Shown: in pieces, positions 1 through 8,672 of the stretch
How the letters are laid out: each line of letters starts with the position of its first letter
Numbering within the stretch: the stretch's first letter is position 1
Source: Clostridia bacterium
GTDB taxonomy: Bacteria > Bacillota > Clostridia > Oscillospirales > Acutalibacteraceae
Direction of reading: 5' to 3'
Length of the DNA stretch: 37,965 nt
Assembly (NCBI GenBank): GCA_017453685.1
Contig: JAFTEL010000054.1
Span: 1-37,965 of the forward strand
Notes under the pieces: generated by a model
Seen by the model: only the letters and a program-made list of their open reading frames with translations
The model's database searches: none
What the model was told of the DNA's origin: nothing
Position numbers and translations under genes: made by a program

Positions 1-183
1 CATCGCATCATTGCGACTGCAGGGAGCAACATCATTTCGACGCAAAGCGGAGAAGCATCATCAGCCGTCATCGGCGGCGACATCATAAACACCTTGCTTC
101 GTCAGCAAAATCAATCCAAACGATTCGAGGACGAGCGGTACGGAGCAACTCCCCACTTGACGATACCCCTGCGTTTGTGGTAA
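1..183 (+). CDS. C-terminal tail of an unidentified protein (partial)
   Basis: A reading frame is open from the first base to a TAA at 181-183 and gives 60 residues. I do not recognise the family. The residues look protein-like, with small residues early and a charged stretch before the end. The stop codon overlaps the -10 box of the promoter for the next gene. Bases 123-145 resemble the core of the tRNA-Trp tail cassette at 18955-18977, so the end of this frame may be repeat sequence and not a conserved gene. The opposite strand is also open here, but that is the shadow of the downstream flavoenzyme. Confidence 0.35.
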   Translation, partial: HRIIATAGSNIISTQSGEASSAVIGGDIINTLLRQQNQSKRFEDERYGATPHLTIPLRLW

Positions 184-186
184 TAT
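157..186 (+). promoter_or_regulatory. Promoter of the first flavoenzyme gene
   Basis: TTGACG (157-162), an 18-base spacer and TATAAT-like TAATAT (181-186) lie about 80 bases before the start codon at 265. This would leave a leader of roughly 70 bases. Confidence 0.6.
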
Positions 187-264
187 TCCATTTGGATGAT
201 TCTGCCTTCGGCAGGCATTGGTTTTTGTTTGAAAATAATACATCATACGCAGGAGGTCAGCGTT

Positions 265-2325
265 ATGGATCAAAAGCTTCAGCCCTTGTTCACGCCGTGG
301 AAGATCGGCAAATGCGAAATCAAAAACCGCATCGTGCTCACCAGCATGGGCGGCACCGACTTGTTCGGGTGGATGGAGATCAACCACTTCGACAAAGACG
401 GCGCCAAGTTCATCATGGAAGTTGCCAAAAACAACTGCGGTCTGGTGCTCCCCGGCTGCCAGCCTCTTTACAATCCCATCATGGGTCAGTGGCTGGACAA
501 GAACAATAAGATGTATAAAGACCTTGCCAAGTGGATGCCCGAATTCCACAAGACCGGCGCGAAGCTCTTTGTGCAGCTCACCGCGGGCTTCGGCCGTTCC
601 TTCACCGTGAGCAGCATGATGGAAAAGCTCTACAATAATCCCGTGCTCAACGTGCTGAGCAAGCCCGTCATGAACCTTGATAAGATCACGGCTTCCGCCT
701 CCCCTTCCGAAAACCGCTGGTCCGATCATCTCCCCTCCCGCGAGATCACAAAAAAAGAGATCGACCGCTTTGTTGAGGCGTTTGCCGTCAGCTCCCGCAA
801 GCTGATGGAAGCCGGCGTTGACGGCGTTGAGATCCACGCCGTTCACGAGGGCTACCTGCTCGACCAGTTCACGCTCAAATCCGTCAACAAGCGCACCGAC
901 GAATACGGCGGCTCGTTCGAGAACCGCTACCGCTTTGCCGTCGACGTGGTCAAGGCGATCAAAAAGGAATGCGGGCCGGATTTCCCCGTTTCCCTGCGTT
1001 ACAGCATCATTTCCAAGACCAAGGGCAACCGTCAGGGCGCGCTGCCGGGCGAAGACTATGTGGAAGTCGGCCGCGACATGGCGGAGAGCGAAAGAGCCGT
1101 TAAGTATCTGCAGGACGCCGGCTACGACATGCTCAACTGCGACAACGGCACATATGACGCCTGGTACTGGGCGCATCCGCCGATCTACATGCCCGAAAAC
1201 TGCAACCTCGCCGACGTGGAACACATCAAGCAGTTCTGCGATATTCCCGTCGTCTGCGCCGGCCGTCTTGACCCGCGCGTCGCGGCTCAATCCATCGCCG
1301 CGGGCAAGCTCGACGGCGCCGGCTTCGCCCGCCCGTTCCTGGCCGATCAGGAATGGGTCACCAAGCTGATGAACGACAAAGAAGAAGATATCCGTCCCTG
1401 CATCCTCTGCCACAACGGCTGCTTCAACATGTGCCACTACAAGGGCGTGCCGAACGATCAGGATCTGTTCGACAGCACGCACCTTGCCCGCTGCGCCGTC
1501 AACGCGGAAACCATGCAGTGGAACAAGCACAAGATCGTCAAGACCAACGCGCCCAAGACCGTGCACATCATCGGCGGCGGCATCGGCGGCATGGAAGCCG
1601 CGCGCGTGCTCAAACTGCGCGGGCATAATCCCATCATCCACGAAAAGAGCGACGTGCTCGGCGGCACCTTCATTCCGGCCTCCGCCGAAAGCTACAAGGG
1701 CAAGCTGCGCGACCTGCTCAAATGGTACCGCCTGCAGATGGAAAAGCTCGGCATTGAAGTTCACCTGAACGACGAAGTGAAGGACGTTGCCGCGTTCGGC
1801 AGCGCGCCCGTGATCGTCGCCACCGGCTCGAAGCCCATCCAGCTCAAAAAAGTGCCCGGCTATGAAAAAATGGTCGAGGGCTGCGAATACCTCAACGGCA
1901 CCAAGGAAGTCGGCGAAACGGTTGCCGTTATCGGCGGCGGTCTGACCGGCTGCGAGATCGCCTATGAGCTCGCGCTGCAGGGCAAAAAGCCGATCATCGT
2001 CGAAATGAAAGACGACCTGGTGAGCCAGAAGGGCGTCTGCCTTGCCAACTCCTCTTATCTGCGCGAATGGTTCGCGCTCAACAAGGTGCCGGTCTATCTG
2101 GAGACCACGCTGCGCGAAGTGCAGAACGGCAAGATCCTCTGCACCGATAAAGACGGCAAGAGCCTTGAGATCGCCTGCGACACCGTGCTCGGCTGCGTCG
2201 GCTACATCCCCGCGCCGCTCACCAAGGAAAAGACGAAAAACGTCTATCTCGTCGGCGACTGCCTTGCCATCGGCAACCTGCGTTCCGTCGTCTGGCGCGC
2301 CTATGACGTCGCCATGAGCATCTGA
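265..2325 (+). CDS. NADH:flavin oxidoreductase, BaiCD/BaiH- and 2-enoate-reductase-like
   Basis: A 686-residue, three-part flavoenzyme. It has an N-terminal Old Yellow Enzyme TIM barrel (about 1-370) with the FMN-barrel motifs HAVHEGYLLDQF (H191, H194) and RTDEYGGSFENR. An Fe-S cysteine set follows (C379, C382, C386, C410; CX2CX3C then C). The C-terminal half carries two Rossmann motifs, GGGIGG near 436 and GGGLTG near 556. Proteins of this build reduce C=C bonds of enoates, dienoyl-CoAs or steroid/bile-acid enones with NAD(P)H, using FMN, 4Fe-4S and FAD in the cytoplasm. The HAVHEGYLLDQF block is the kind seen in BaiCD/BaiH relatives, but the substrate cannot be read from sequence and there is no bai cluster here. 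The ATG at 265 is chosen because AGGAGG lies at 251-256. It is monocistronic, between its own promoter and a terminator. Confidence 0.88.
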   Translation: MDQKLQPLFTPWKIGKCEIKNRIVLTSMGGTDLFGWMEINHFDKDGAKFIMEVAKNNCGLVLPGCQPLYNPIMGQWLDKNNKMYKDLAKWMPEFHKTGAKLFVQLTAGFGRSFTVSSMMEKLYNNPVLNVLSKPVMNLDKITASASPSENRWSDHLPSREITKKEIDRFVEAFAVSSRKLMEAGVDGVEIHAVHEGYLLDQFTLKSVNKRTDEYGGSFENRYRFAVDVVKAIKKECGPDFPVSLRYSIISKTKGNRQGALPGEDYVEVGRDMAESERAVKYLQDAGYDMLNCDNGTYDAWYWAHPPIYMPENCNLADVEHIKQFCDIPVVCAGRLDPRVAAQSIAAGKLDGAGFARPFLADQEWVTKLMNDKEEDIRPCILCHNGCFNMCHYKGVPNDQDLFDSTHLARCAVNAETMQWNKHKIVKTNAPKTVHIIGGGIGGMEAARVLKLRGHNPIIHEKSDVLGGTFIPASAESYKGKLRDLLKWYRLQMEKLGIEVHLNDEVKDVAAFGSAPVIVATGSKPIQLKKVPGYEKMVEGCEYLNGTKEVGETVAVIGGGLTGCEIAYELALQGKKPIIVEMKDDLVSQKGVCLANSSYLREWFALNKVPVYLETTLREVQNGKILCTDKDGKSLEIACDTVLGCVGYIPAPLTKEKTKNVYLVGDCLAIGNLRSVVWRAYDVAMSI

Positions 2326-2341
2326 TCGTTTTGACTGGTTT

Positions 2342-2380
2342 CGCCCGGTTTTCATGAACGGTGAAAATCGGGCGATTTTT
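2342..2380 (+). terminator. Intrinsic terminator
   Basis: Arms CGCCCGGTTTTC (2342-2353) and GAAAATCGGGCG (2363-2374) pair with one G-U and are followed by a T run. They close the flavoenzyme transcript. Confidence 0.85.
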
Positions 2381-2392
2381 ATGCGGTAACGG

Positions 2393-2421
2393 TTGTCAAA
2401 AACAGGAAGGCAAGGTATAAT
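2393..2421 (+). promoter_or_regulatory. Promoter of the yhaM operon
   Basis: TTGTCA (2393-2398), 17 bases and a perfect TATAAT (2416-2421). The ribosome site AAAGGAG (2428-2434) follows, so the leader is very short. Confidence 0.85.
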
Positions 2422-2443
2422 AGCAGGAAAGGAGTGTTGACCA

Positions 2444-3418
2444 TTGAATTTTGAATACCACGCAAAATCCGGCGTCCACACCGGCTTTTGCCTCATCAAA
2501 AGCTGTGAACAAAAGCTGAACAAACGGGGCGAACCGTATCTGGATATGGTGCTGGGCGATTCGTCCGGCGAAATCTCCGCCAAGCTGTGGAACTACAATG
2601 AGGAGCTGCACGGCACCTTCGCGGTGAACACGGTGGTCAAGGTGCAGGGTACGATCAGCGAATTCAACGGCTCCGATCAGCTTCGCATCGACCGCATCCG
2701 CCGCGCCGTGGAATCCGACAACGTCAAGATCGAGGATTTTGTCGCTTCCGCCGCCTATGGGAGCGAAGCCATGTTTGACGAACTCATCCGCCTCACGCAG
2801 CAGTTTCAGGATAAGGAGCTGGCGCTGCTGACTTCCGCCGTTCTCAACGAGAACCGCGACACGCTGCTCTACTATCCCGCAGCGTTCAAGCTGCATCACG
2901 CCATGCGCGGCGGCTTATTGCAGCACACGCTCTCGCTGGTTCGGCTGGCGCAGAGCGTCGCCAAAATCTATCCGTTCATCAACGAAGACCTGCTGCTCAG
3001 CGGCGCCATGCTGCACGACGTCGCCAAGCTGCGGGAGCTGATTGCCGACGAGACCGGCATCGCCACGGGTTACAGCGTCAAAGGCACGCTGCTCGGCCAT
3101 TTGGTCATGGGCGCCATGATGGTGGAAGAAACGGCGAAAAAGCTGGGTATTCCCGAAGAAAAGGCCGTTTTGGTGGAGCATATGCTCATTTCGCACCACG
3201 GCGACCCCGAATTCGGCGCGGCGGTGCGCCCGCTGTTCATCGAGGCGGATATTCTCTCGGCACTCGACCGGCTGGACGCCCGCATCGTGGAAGAAAACGG
3301 CGCTCTCAACGGCGTGCAGGCAGGCGCGTTTTCCAACCGCCAGTGGGCGCTGGACAACCGCTCATTTTACAATCACGGCTTAGGTCATCCCGAAAACGAA
3401 ACCGATTTAGGACTTTGA
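2444..3418 (+). CDS. yhaM: 3'-5' exoribonuclease YhaM family (OB fold + HD domain)
   Basis: 324 residues, close to the roughly 310 of Bacillus YhaM. An N-terminal OB fold (about 10-90, with YLDMVLGDSSGEISAKLW) binds nucleic acid. An HD phosphohydrolase domain (about 150-290) follows, with the metal-binding pair in MLHDVAKL near 190 and a later ISHHGDPEFGA. Family members degrade RNA or single-stranded DNA from the 3' end with a divalent metal. The start is a TTG at 2444, 9 bases after GGAG; the earlier TTG at 2437 runs into a stop at once. It is the first gene of a three-gene operon; the next start is 17 bases after its stop. Confidence 0.88.
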   Translation: MNFEYHAKSGVHTGFCLIKSCEQKLNKRGEPYLDMVLGDSSGEISAKLWNYNEELHGTFAVNTVVKVQGTISEFNGSDQLRIDRIRRAVESDNVKIEDFVASAAYGSEAMFDELIRLTQQFQDKELALLTSAVLNENRDTLLYYPAAFKLHHAMRGGLLQHTLSLVRLAQSVAKIYPFINEDLLLSGAMLHDVAKLRELIADETGIATGYSVKGTLLGHLVMGAMMVEETAKKLGIPEEKAVLVEHMLISHHGDPEFGAAVRPLFIEADILSALDRLDARIVEENGALNGVQAGAFSNRQWALDNRSFYNHGLGHPENETDLGL

Positions 3419-3434
3419 AATGGAGGAAACCATC

Positions 3435-4481
3435 ATGTCACAGCGCAACCATGAGGTCACGACCGCTCATCCGCTTTTGAAAAAGGACGGCAGTCCGGCA
3501 GAACCCGGCTGGTCCAAGCGTCTGGTTCAGGTTTACAGCCGCGATCAGATCAAGGCACCCAAGATCCGCATCAAGGAATGGGATTACTATCTGGTCATTT
3601 CCAACAAGGAGCAGGCGGGCTTCGCCTTCACCATTTCCGACGACGGGTATATCGGTCTGCAGAGCGTTTCCCTGCTCGATTTTTCCGTGCCGTGCGAACA
3701 CACCGAAACGGTGCTCAACGCCTTCCCCATGGGCAAGATGAAGCTGCCCGCCACCTCGGAACAGGGCGACGTGTGCTACCACGACAAGCGGTTGAACATG
3801 GAGTTTTTGAAGACGCCGGGCAAGCGCCGCATCGTGAGCAATTTCAAGAATTTCCAAGACGGCAAGCTGTTCAAGTGCGACATCACGCTGGACGAACCCG
3901 AGATGGACACCATGGTCATCTGCAAGCCGTGGAAGGAAAAGAAAACCGCGTTTTATTATAATCAGAAGATCAACTGCATGCGCACTTCCGGCACCGTGGA
4001 ATTTGACGGGCGCGTCTACACCCTCGACCCCGCCGCCGATTTCGGCACCCTCGACTGGGGGCGCGGCGTCTGGACGTATGACAACACGTGGTACTGGGGT
4101 TCGGGCAACGGCGAAGTGAACGGCAAGGCGTTCGGTTTCAACATCGGCTACGGCTTCGCCGACGACAGCGCTGCGACCGAGAACATCCTGTTCTATGACG
4201 GCAAGTGCCACAAGTTAGACGAGATCGCGTTCAACATTCCCGAGCGCGACGGCAAGAAGTGCTACACCGAACCGTGGACGTTCACTTCCAGCGACGGGCG
4301 GTTTGAAATGGACTTCGTGCCGATCCTCGACCGCGCGGCGAAAATCGACTTGAAGGTCATCGTCAGCGACCAGCATCAGGTGTTCGGCAGAATGAGCGGC
4401 AAGGCGGTGCTCGACGACGGCACCGTGCTGGAAATCAAAGACCTGCTCTGCTTCGCCGAGGACGTACACAACAAGTATTGA
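3435..4481 (+). CDS. DUF2804 domain protein
   Basis: 348 residues spanning the whole DUF2804 domain. It is rich in W, Y, F and G and has DPAADFGTLDWGRGVWTYDNTWYWGSGNG in the middle (quoted in two parts: DPAADFGTLDWGRG and VWTYDNTWYWGSGNG). There is no signal peptide or membrane segment. The family is widespread but its chemistry is unknown; the aromatic-rich beta pattern suggests a barrel fold, which is inference. The ATG at 3435 is preferred over the in-frame ATG at 3420 because GGAGG sits at 3422-3426. It lies between yhaM and prmA (10-base gap to prmA) and is probably cotranscribed with them. Confidence 0.8.
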   Translation: MSQRNHEVTTAHPLLKKDGSPAEPGWSKRLVQVYSRDQIKAPKIRIKEWDYYLVISNKEQAGFAFTISDDGYIGLQSVSLLDFSVPCEHTETVLNAFPMGKMKLPATSEQGDVCYHDKRLNMEFLKTPGKRRIVSNFKNFQDGKLFKCDITLDEPEMDTMVICKPWKEKKTAFYYNQKINCMRTSGTVEFDGRVYTLDPAADFGTLDWGRGVWTYDNTWYWGSGNGEVNGKAFGFNIGYGFADDSAATENILFYDGKCHKLDEIAFNIPERDGKKCYTEPWTFTSSDGRFEMDFVPILDRAAKIDLKVIVSDQHQVFGRMSGKAVLDDGTVLEIKDLLCFAEDVHNKY

Positions 4482-4491
4482 GTGGATAACA

Positions 4492-5415
4492 ATGGACTGG
4501 ACTGAAATCATCATCACGGTAGCAAACCGCGATCTGGACAAAGCGGCGGCCATCGCGCAGGTGCTCGTGCCGGGCGTTTATATCGAAGACTACGCCAATC
4601 TGGAGCAGGAGGCCTATGAGATCGCCGGCATTGACCTGATCGACGAGGAACTGCTCAAAAAGGATCGCACGAAGTGCCTGATCCACCTTTACATCTCCCC
4701 CGAGGAAAACCCGACCGAAGCGACCGCGTTTTTGACGGAACGGCTCACGGCGGAAAAAATCGCCTTCGAGATGGACACGGCGGTCTGCCGCAACGAGGAT
4801 TGGGAGAACAACTGGAAGCAGTATTTCAAGCCCATCCCCGTGGGGCAGCGGCTGCTCATCCAGCCGATCTGGAAGGAAGCGGTCGAAGCGGGCAGCCGCG
4901 CGGTGCTGAAGATCGAACCCGGGCTGGCGTTCGGTTCGGGCACGCATGAAACGACCCGCCTTTGTCTGGAAGCGCTGGAACCGTACATCAAGCCGGGCGT
5001 GGAAATGCTCGACGTCGGCTGCGGCAGCGGCATTTTAAGCGTCGCGTCGCTTTTGCTCGGCGCGCATCACGCCGTGGGGGTGGATATTGACGCGCTGGCG
5101 GTCAAGACCGCGAAAGAAAACGGCGAACTCAACGGCTTCACCGCGCCGCAGTACGAAGTGTTCCGCGGCAGCCTGACCGAAAAAGTGAACGGACAGTTTG
5201 ACGTGATCGCCGCCAACATCGTGGCGGATATCATCATCCTGTTTTCCTCGCAGGTCGGTCCGTTTCTCAAGGACGGCGGCGTGTTCATCGCCTCCGGCAT
5301 CATCTCCCCGCGCGAGCGGGAGGTGCTCGCGGCGTTCGAGCAAAACGGCTTTGCCGTCATCGCCCGCCATGAGAAAAATGGTTGGCTGTGCTTTGAATGT
5401 AAAAGGAAAGTTTGA
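4492..5415 (+). CDS. prmA: Ribosomal protein L11 methyltransferase PrmA
   Basis: 307 residues, the usual PrmA length. The N-terminal half is the substrate-recognition region, a short linker follows, and then a class I SAM methyltransferase domain. Motif I is LDVGCGSG (about 173-180), preceded by LAFGSGTHETT, a PrmA signature, and followed by GVDIDALAV and the catalytic-loop region ANIVADI (about 239-245). It trimethylates L11 of the large ribosomal subunit. The ATG at 4492 has only a weak ribosome site, which fits translational coupling to the gene ending 10 bases before it. It is the last gene of the operon. Confidence 0.93.
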   Translation: MDWTEIIITVANRDLDKAAAIAQVLVPGVYIEDYANLEQEAYEIAGIDLIDEELLKKDRTKCLIHLYISPEENPTEATAFLTERLTAEKIAFEMDTAVCRNEDWENNWKQYFKPIPVGQRLLIQPIWKEAVEAGSRAVLKIEPGLAFGSGTHETTRLCLEALEPYIKPGVEMLDVGCGSGILSVASLLLGAHHAVGVDIDALAVKTAKENGELNGFTAPQYEVFRGSLTEKVNGQFDVIAANIVADIIILFSSQVGPFLKDGGVFIASGIISPREREVLAAFEQNGFAVIARHEKNGWLCFECKRKV

Positions 5416-5427
5416 TGCAAAAAATTG

Positions 5428-5463
5428 AAGCGGCTGAACAAAACCGTTCAGCCGCTTTTTTAT
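5428..5463. terminator. Bidirectional terminator between convergent operons
   Basis: Perfect 10-base arms GCGGCTGAAC (5430-5439) and GTTCAGCCGC (5446-5455), with an A run before and a T run after. It serves prmA (+) and the GH16-like gene (-). Confidence 0.88.
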
Positions 5464-5474
5464 GTTTTTCTTTT

Positions 5475-6425
5475 TTATTTCTGATAGATTCTTACGTAGT
5501 CCACAATGAAATCGGTGGTCACACTCGTGTCGGTCGGGAGCTTTTCCGCTTCGGGGATTTCCAGCGATACGATCACGTATTCCTCCACTTCGGAAACGCC
5601 GTCCGCCCATGCGTTGCGTGCGGTCTCCACACCGTTGACGTAGAAGATGTATTCGTCTTCCGTCCATTCCAGTCCGTAAGTATTATAGGTGTGGTAAATG
5701 TCGTTGCCCTTGAAACTGCCCAGACTGCAGGAATCAAGGGCGGGAGGCACGGTAGTCTCCCGGCAGCAGTGCACGGTCTGCGTGACCGAATTGTGCTTGA
5801 ACCGCTGCCCGTAGTTGAGCGACTCAAAAATATCCAGCTCCGCGCCGCCCACACCGCCGCGGGAAAGCGCGTCGTAGGGATGGTCGGCCTGGATCCAGAA
5901 CGCGCTCCAGAAGCCGGGCGAATCGTTGCAGATGCAGCGAATCTCATAATAGCCGCGCAGGTATTTCTGCTTGAGCATGATCATACCCACGTACCAGCCC
6001 TCGCCGTAGTTCGCGGAAGTGTCGGCAGGCAGATTGTTCTGATCGCGGTACTGCGCCGAAATATAGAGGTTGCCGTCCCTGACCTTGACCTGATCGGGCG
6101 CGTTGTAGCCGCCCCGACGGGAACCGTTGGCGCGGTAGACCCACTTGGTCGTGTCCAACTCGGCGCCGTCAAACTCGTCTTCAAAAACGAGCCGATAGCC
6201 TTTATCCGCCAGAATTTGCTCGTTGATCGGTTCGCCGCGCGGGGTGAGCGCGCCGTTGAACAGGAGCATGCCGAATACCTCGGCGATGATGAGAATTGAC
6301 GATACGATCGCCTTGGGCGAGAAAGAGGTGAAAATCTTTTTGAAAGCAGCCGCGGCCTGATCCAGCGCATAGGCTTCACGCCACGCCAGCGGCACGCCTA
6401 ATTTGAGCAAAAGCTGAGCGAGCAC
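5475..6425 (-). CDS. Membrane-anchored GH16-family glycoside hydrolase
   Basis: 316 residues. A hydrophobic segment (about 41-62, AIVSSILIIAEVFGMLLFNG) acts as a signal anchor, followed by a GH16 jelly-roll domain. The catalytic motif E-x-D-x-x-E is present as ELDIFE (E196, D198, E201), with WSAFWIQADHPY before it and FIVDYVRIYQK at the end, both typical of GH16. Such enzymes cut beta-1,3 or beta-1,3-1,4 glucans or related polymers outside the cell; the substrate here is unknown. The GTG at 6425 is chosen because AAGGAGGGG (forward 6432-6440) lies 6 bases upstream and overlaps the previous stop codon. Starting at the TTG 24 bases earlier would place the ribosome site inside the gene. It is last in a three-gene operon. 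Confidence 0.82.
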   Translation of the reverse strand: MLAQLLLKLGVPLAWREAYALDQAAAAFKKIFTSFSPKAIVSSILIIAEVFGMLLFNGALTPRGEPINEQILADKGYRLVFEDEFDGAELDTTKWVYRANGSRRGGYNAPDQVKVRDGNLYISAQYRDQNNLPADTSANYGEGWYVGMIMLKQKYLRGYYEIRCICNDSPGFWSAFWIQADHPYDALSRGGVGGAELDIFESLNYGQRFKHNSVTQTVHCCRETTVPPALDSCSLGSFKGNDIYHTYNTYGLEWTEDEYIFYVNGVETARNAWADGVSEVEEYVIVSLEIPEAEKLPTDTSVTTDFIVDYVRIYQK

Positions 6426-6438
6426 AAACGACCCCTCC

Positions 6439-7008
6439 TTATTTTTCAAACGAGCGTTCTTCGATCATTTTTTCGATCTGCGCGCACATCAGCGCAAAGG
6501 TCTGTTGACCCAAATAGCGAATGACGGCGTTGTTGTCGGCGTTGCAGAGCATGGCGAAGCTCTCGCCGATGGCTTTGTTCGCGTCGTCCTTTTTCACCGC
6601 CAGATAGTAGAAGGTGAACGAAGTGCCGCCGGAAACGGTTTCATAGAATTCATATTCGTCGCGGCGCAGCTTGTCGTAAAGCGCGTCGGAAGCCGTGGCG
6701 GCGACGAGCGGCGGCAGCAAACGGAACAGCGTATGTTCCGCCGCAAAGACCATGAGGATGCGAAGCTGCAGCTTGATATCGTTCGTTACGGAACGGTCAG
6801 CCAAAATGGCTTTCAGTTCCTCATTCAGGTCGTCGCTGTCGGGCGTCATGCCGGCTAACAGCTTGCCGAGCTCTTTCGCCTTGGCGGCGTTGCCGTTGGC
6901 CATGTTGCGCTTGAGCTCTTCCGCCAGCACGATGATGTCCAGGTCGGTGGTGTCGCGATGTTCTGTTTTGTTGCCTGCGTTAAAAATCTTCACGTCATTA
7001 TCTTCCAT
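6439..7008 (-). CDS. Unknown acidic alpha-helical protein
   Basis: 189 residues, not recognised. It is predicted helical, charged and cytoplasmic, with no signal peptide or membrane span. The middle is more hydrophobic (LRILMVFAAEHTLFRLLPPLVAA) and the end is ALMCAQIEKMIEERSFEK. The ATG at 7008 is preferred over the GTG at 7017 because the AAGGA ribosome site is only 2 bases from the GTG. It lies 16 bases after the PHP gene and its stop overlaps the ribosome site of the GH16-like gene, so the three are translated as one unit. Confidence 0.65.
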   Translation of the reverse strand: MEDNDVKIFNAGNKTEHRDTTDLDIIVLAEELKRNMANGNAAKAKELGKLLAGMTPDSDDLNEELKAILADRSVTNDIKLQLRILMVFAAEHTLFRLLPPLVAATASDALYDKLRRDEYEFYETVSGGTSFTFYYLAVKKDDANKAIGESFAMLCNADNNAVIRYLGQQTFALMCAQIEKMIEERSFEK

Positions 7009-7024
7009 GCTGCACACCGTCCTT

Positions 7025-7897
7025 TCATTCTTTCGCCAAAGCTTCCTCTTTTTTGGCCTGACGCCTTAACTTGGCTTTGTAGCCGAAAAAGGCGCTGAGA
7101 TGCTGCTGCGGTATCTCGATACCTCCCACGCCGATGGCGGCGGGCGAATACATGCCATGGAAATCGCTGCCGCCCGTGAGCAGCAGCCCCTTGCTCTTGC
7201 CGAGCTTGGCGAGCGCCTGCGTCTGCTCCTGATTATGGCACGGGTGCCAGACTTCAATGCCGTCCAGCCCGCAGGCGATCAGATCGTCGATCAGATCAAC
7301 GCAATCGGAATGCGCCGGATGGGAAAGCACGGCGACGCCGCCGGCGGATTTGACCAGTTCCACGACCTCTTTCGGCTCGGGGAAGGACGGATGAACCAGC
7401 ACGTTGGCGCTGCTTTCGGGGTCAAACAATTCGTGATACAGTTCCCCGTACAGTTCGGTGGTGATATTGCACTGCATGAGCGCGTGCATGATGTGCTGCT
7501 TGAACACATTAGTGGAGCCTGTGGCGCATTTGAGAACAAGGTCGCCCGAGATCGGGTAGCGCTGCGCCACTTTCAGGATCATATACTGGCTCGCCTTTTT
7601 GCGGGCGAGAGAATTGCGGCGGCAAAGCCCTTCCAGCCGGTCGGGGCTGTCGGGGTAATAGCACAGGATATGAACGTGCCGGCCGCCGGCGCTGTCGTAT
7701 GCCGAGAGTTCCACGCCGGGCACGACCTCAACGCCATGACGTTCGCCGATGATTTTCCCTCGAACGGTGCCTGCCAGACAATCATGGTCGGTGATGGCGA
7801 TGGTTTTGACGTCTTTTTTCTTTGCCAAAATGATCAGATCGTCGATCCCGATGGAACCGTCTGACAATTTTGTATGGCAGTGCAGATCCGCTGTCAA
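7025..7897 (-). CDS. PHP-domain phosphoesterase
   Basis: 290 residues with the full PHP metal-site set: DLHCHTKLSDG (4-14), ITDHD (about 35-39), PGVELSA (about 59-65), the mid-chain histidines VLVHPSFPEP and VLSHPAH, and GGSDFHG near 257. It matches the stand-alone YciV/RNase AM-type group, which removes phosphates from 3',5'-nucleoside bisphosphates or trims RNA 5' ends; the exact substrate is inferred only. The start is a TTG at 7897 with AAGGAGGA (forward 7905-7912) at good spacing, and the DLHCH motif begins 3 residues later, so no earlier start is likely. It is first in its operon. Confidence 0.85.
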   Translation of the reverse strand: MTADLHCHTKLSDGSIGIDDLIILAKKKDVKTIAITDHDCLAGTVRGKIIGERHGVEVVPGVELSAYDSAGGRHVHILCYYPDSPDRLEGLCRRNSLARKKASQYMILKVAQRYPISGDLVLKCATGSTNVFKQHIMHALMQCNITTELYGELYHELFDPESSANVLVHPSFPEPKEVVELVKSAGGVAVLSHPAHSDCVDLIDDLIACGLDGIEVWHPCHNQEQTQALAKLGKSKGLLLTGGSDFHGMYSPAAIGVGGIEIPQQHLSAFFGYKAKLRRQAKKEEALAKE

Positions 7898-7983
7898 AGA
7901 AAATCCTCCTTTATCGGCTTTTTCCGCATAGCCGCCCGTCAGACGGCAAATGCGGAGGAAATAACAAACACTTCACTAATATA

Positions 7984-8012
7984 ATTCTACTGCAAACATC
8001 TTCTTTTTGCAA
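7984..8012 (-). promoter_or_regulatory. Promoter of the PHP-GH16 operon
   Basis: On the minus strand TTGCAA (8012-8007), 17 bases and TAGAAT (7989-7984). The leader of about 80 bases contains CCGCAT/ATGCGG arms (forward 7932-7966 region) that could fold into a hairpin; no known riboswitch was recognised. Confidence 0.55.
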
Positions 8013-8056
8013 GTGAAAATTCAAAATAAAATAGATTTTGGCGGTATTCTTTCACT

Positions 8057-8632
8057 TTATTGATGGTCGCCGCCCTCGATCACGTCGCTCATGCCCAGCA
8101 CCTTGCGCACGGTTTTGAACAAAATGGCAAGGTCGGCGGCAACGCCGCAGTTTTCCACGTATTCTTTATCCAGCAGCGCCTTCTCCTCGCTGCTCAGGCG
8201 GTCGCGGCCGTTGATCTGCGCCAGACCCGTCAGCCCGGGACGAACGGAATAGACATTGTACTTTTGGCGCAGCTCGTGAATATCCGTCTCCTCCGGGATC
8301 AGCGGGCGCGGGCCAATCAGGCTCATGTCGCCCTTGAGAATATTAAAAAGCTGCGGCAGTTCGTCCAGACTCAGCTTGCGCAGCAGCCGACCGCCCGGGA
8401 TGATCTGCGCCTCGGATTCGGTCAGATCGCCGGAGGCGGCAACGCGCGTGCCGTTTTTCATGGTGCGGAACTTATAAATCGTGAACAGCTTTTCGTCCTT
8501 TCCGATCCGCTGCTGCTTATACAGCACCGGCGTGCCGTCCGCGATGAGGATGATCAGCGACAGCGCCAGCAGCAGGGGGCTGAGGATCAAAATAGAAATG
8601 AGCGATATGACAAAATCGGCCACTCGTTTCAT
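8057..8632 (-). CDS. Bacterial sugar transferase (undecaprenyl-phosphate glycosyl-1-phosphate transferase type)
   Basis: 191 residues: a short monotopic phosphoglycosyl transferase. An N-terminal membrane segment (about 8-32) is followed by the catalytic block with YKFRTM (about 52-57), LDELPQLFNILKGDMSLIGPRP (read in two parts LDELPQLFNI and LKGDMSLIGPRP, about 88-109) and RPGLTGLAQINGR. The family moves a sugar-1-phosphate from a nucleotide sugar onto undecaprenyl phosphate, starting a surface glycan. The sugar is unknown and no glycan cluster lies nearby. The ATG at 8632 gives the standard family N-terminus (MKRVADFVISL); upstream extension overlaps the MATE gene. It is the distal gene of the long minus-strand operon, 40 bases after the MATE stop. 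Confidence 0.85.
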   Translation of the reverse strand: MKRVADFVISLISILILSPLLLALSLIILIADGTPVLYKQQRIGKDEKLFTIYKFRTMKNGTRVAASGDLTESEAQIIPGGRLLRKLSLDELPQLFNILKGDMSLIGPRPLIPEETDIHELRQKYNVYSVRPGLTGLAQINGRDRLSSEEKALLDKEYVENCGVAADLAILFKTVRKVLGMSDVIEGGDHQ

Positions 8633-8672
8633 GGGTTTCAGCAACCTTTCCGAAAGATAGTGAGGGAACAGG

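Noticed and set aside
61-2583. 840-codon open frame on the minus strand
   Set aside because: It lies opposite the flavoenzyme and the start of yhaM, which have clear motifs, promoters and ribosome sites. The translated protein is an Ala/Val/Asp-rich, His-heavy sequence typical of the antisense of a G+C-rich gene.
7898-7983. Riboswitch in the PHP operon leader
   Set aside because: Only a simple hairpin is visible; no known riboswitch core was recognised and the PHP gene does not suggest a ligand.
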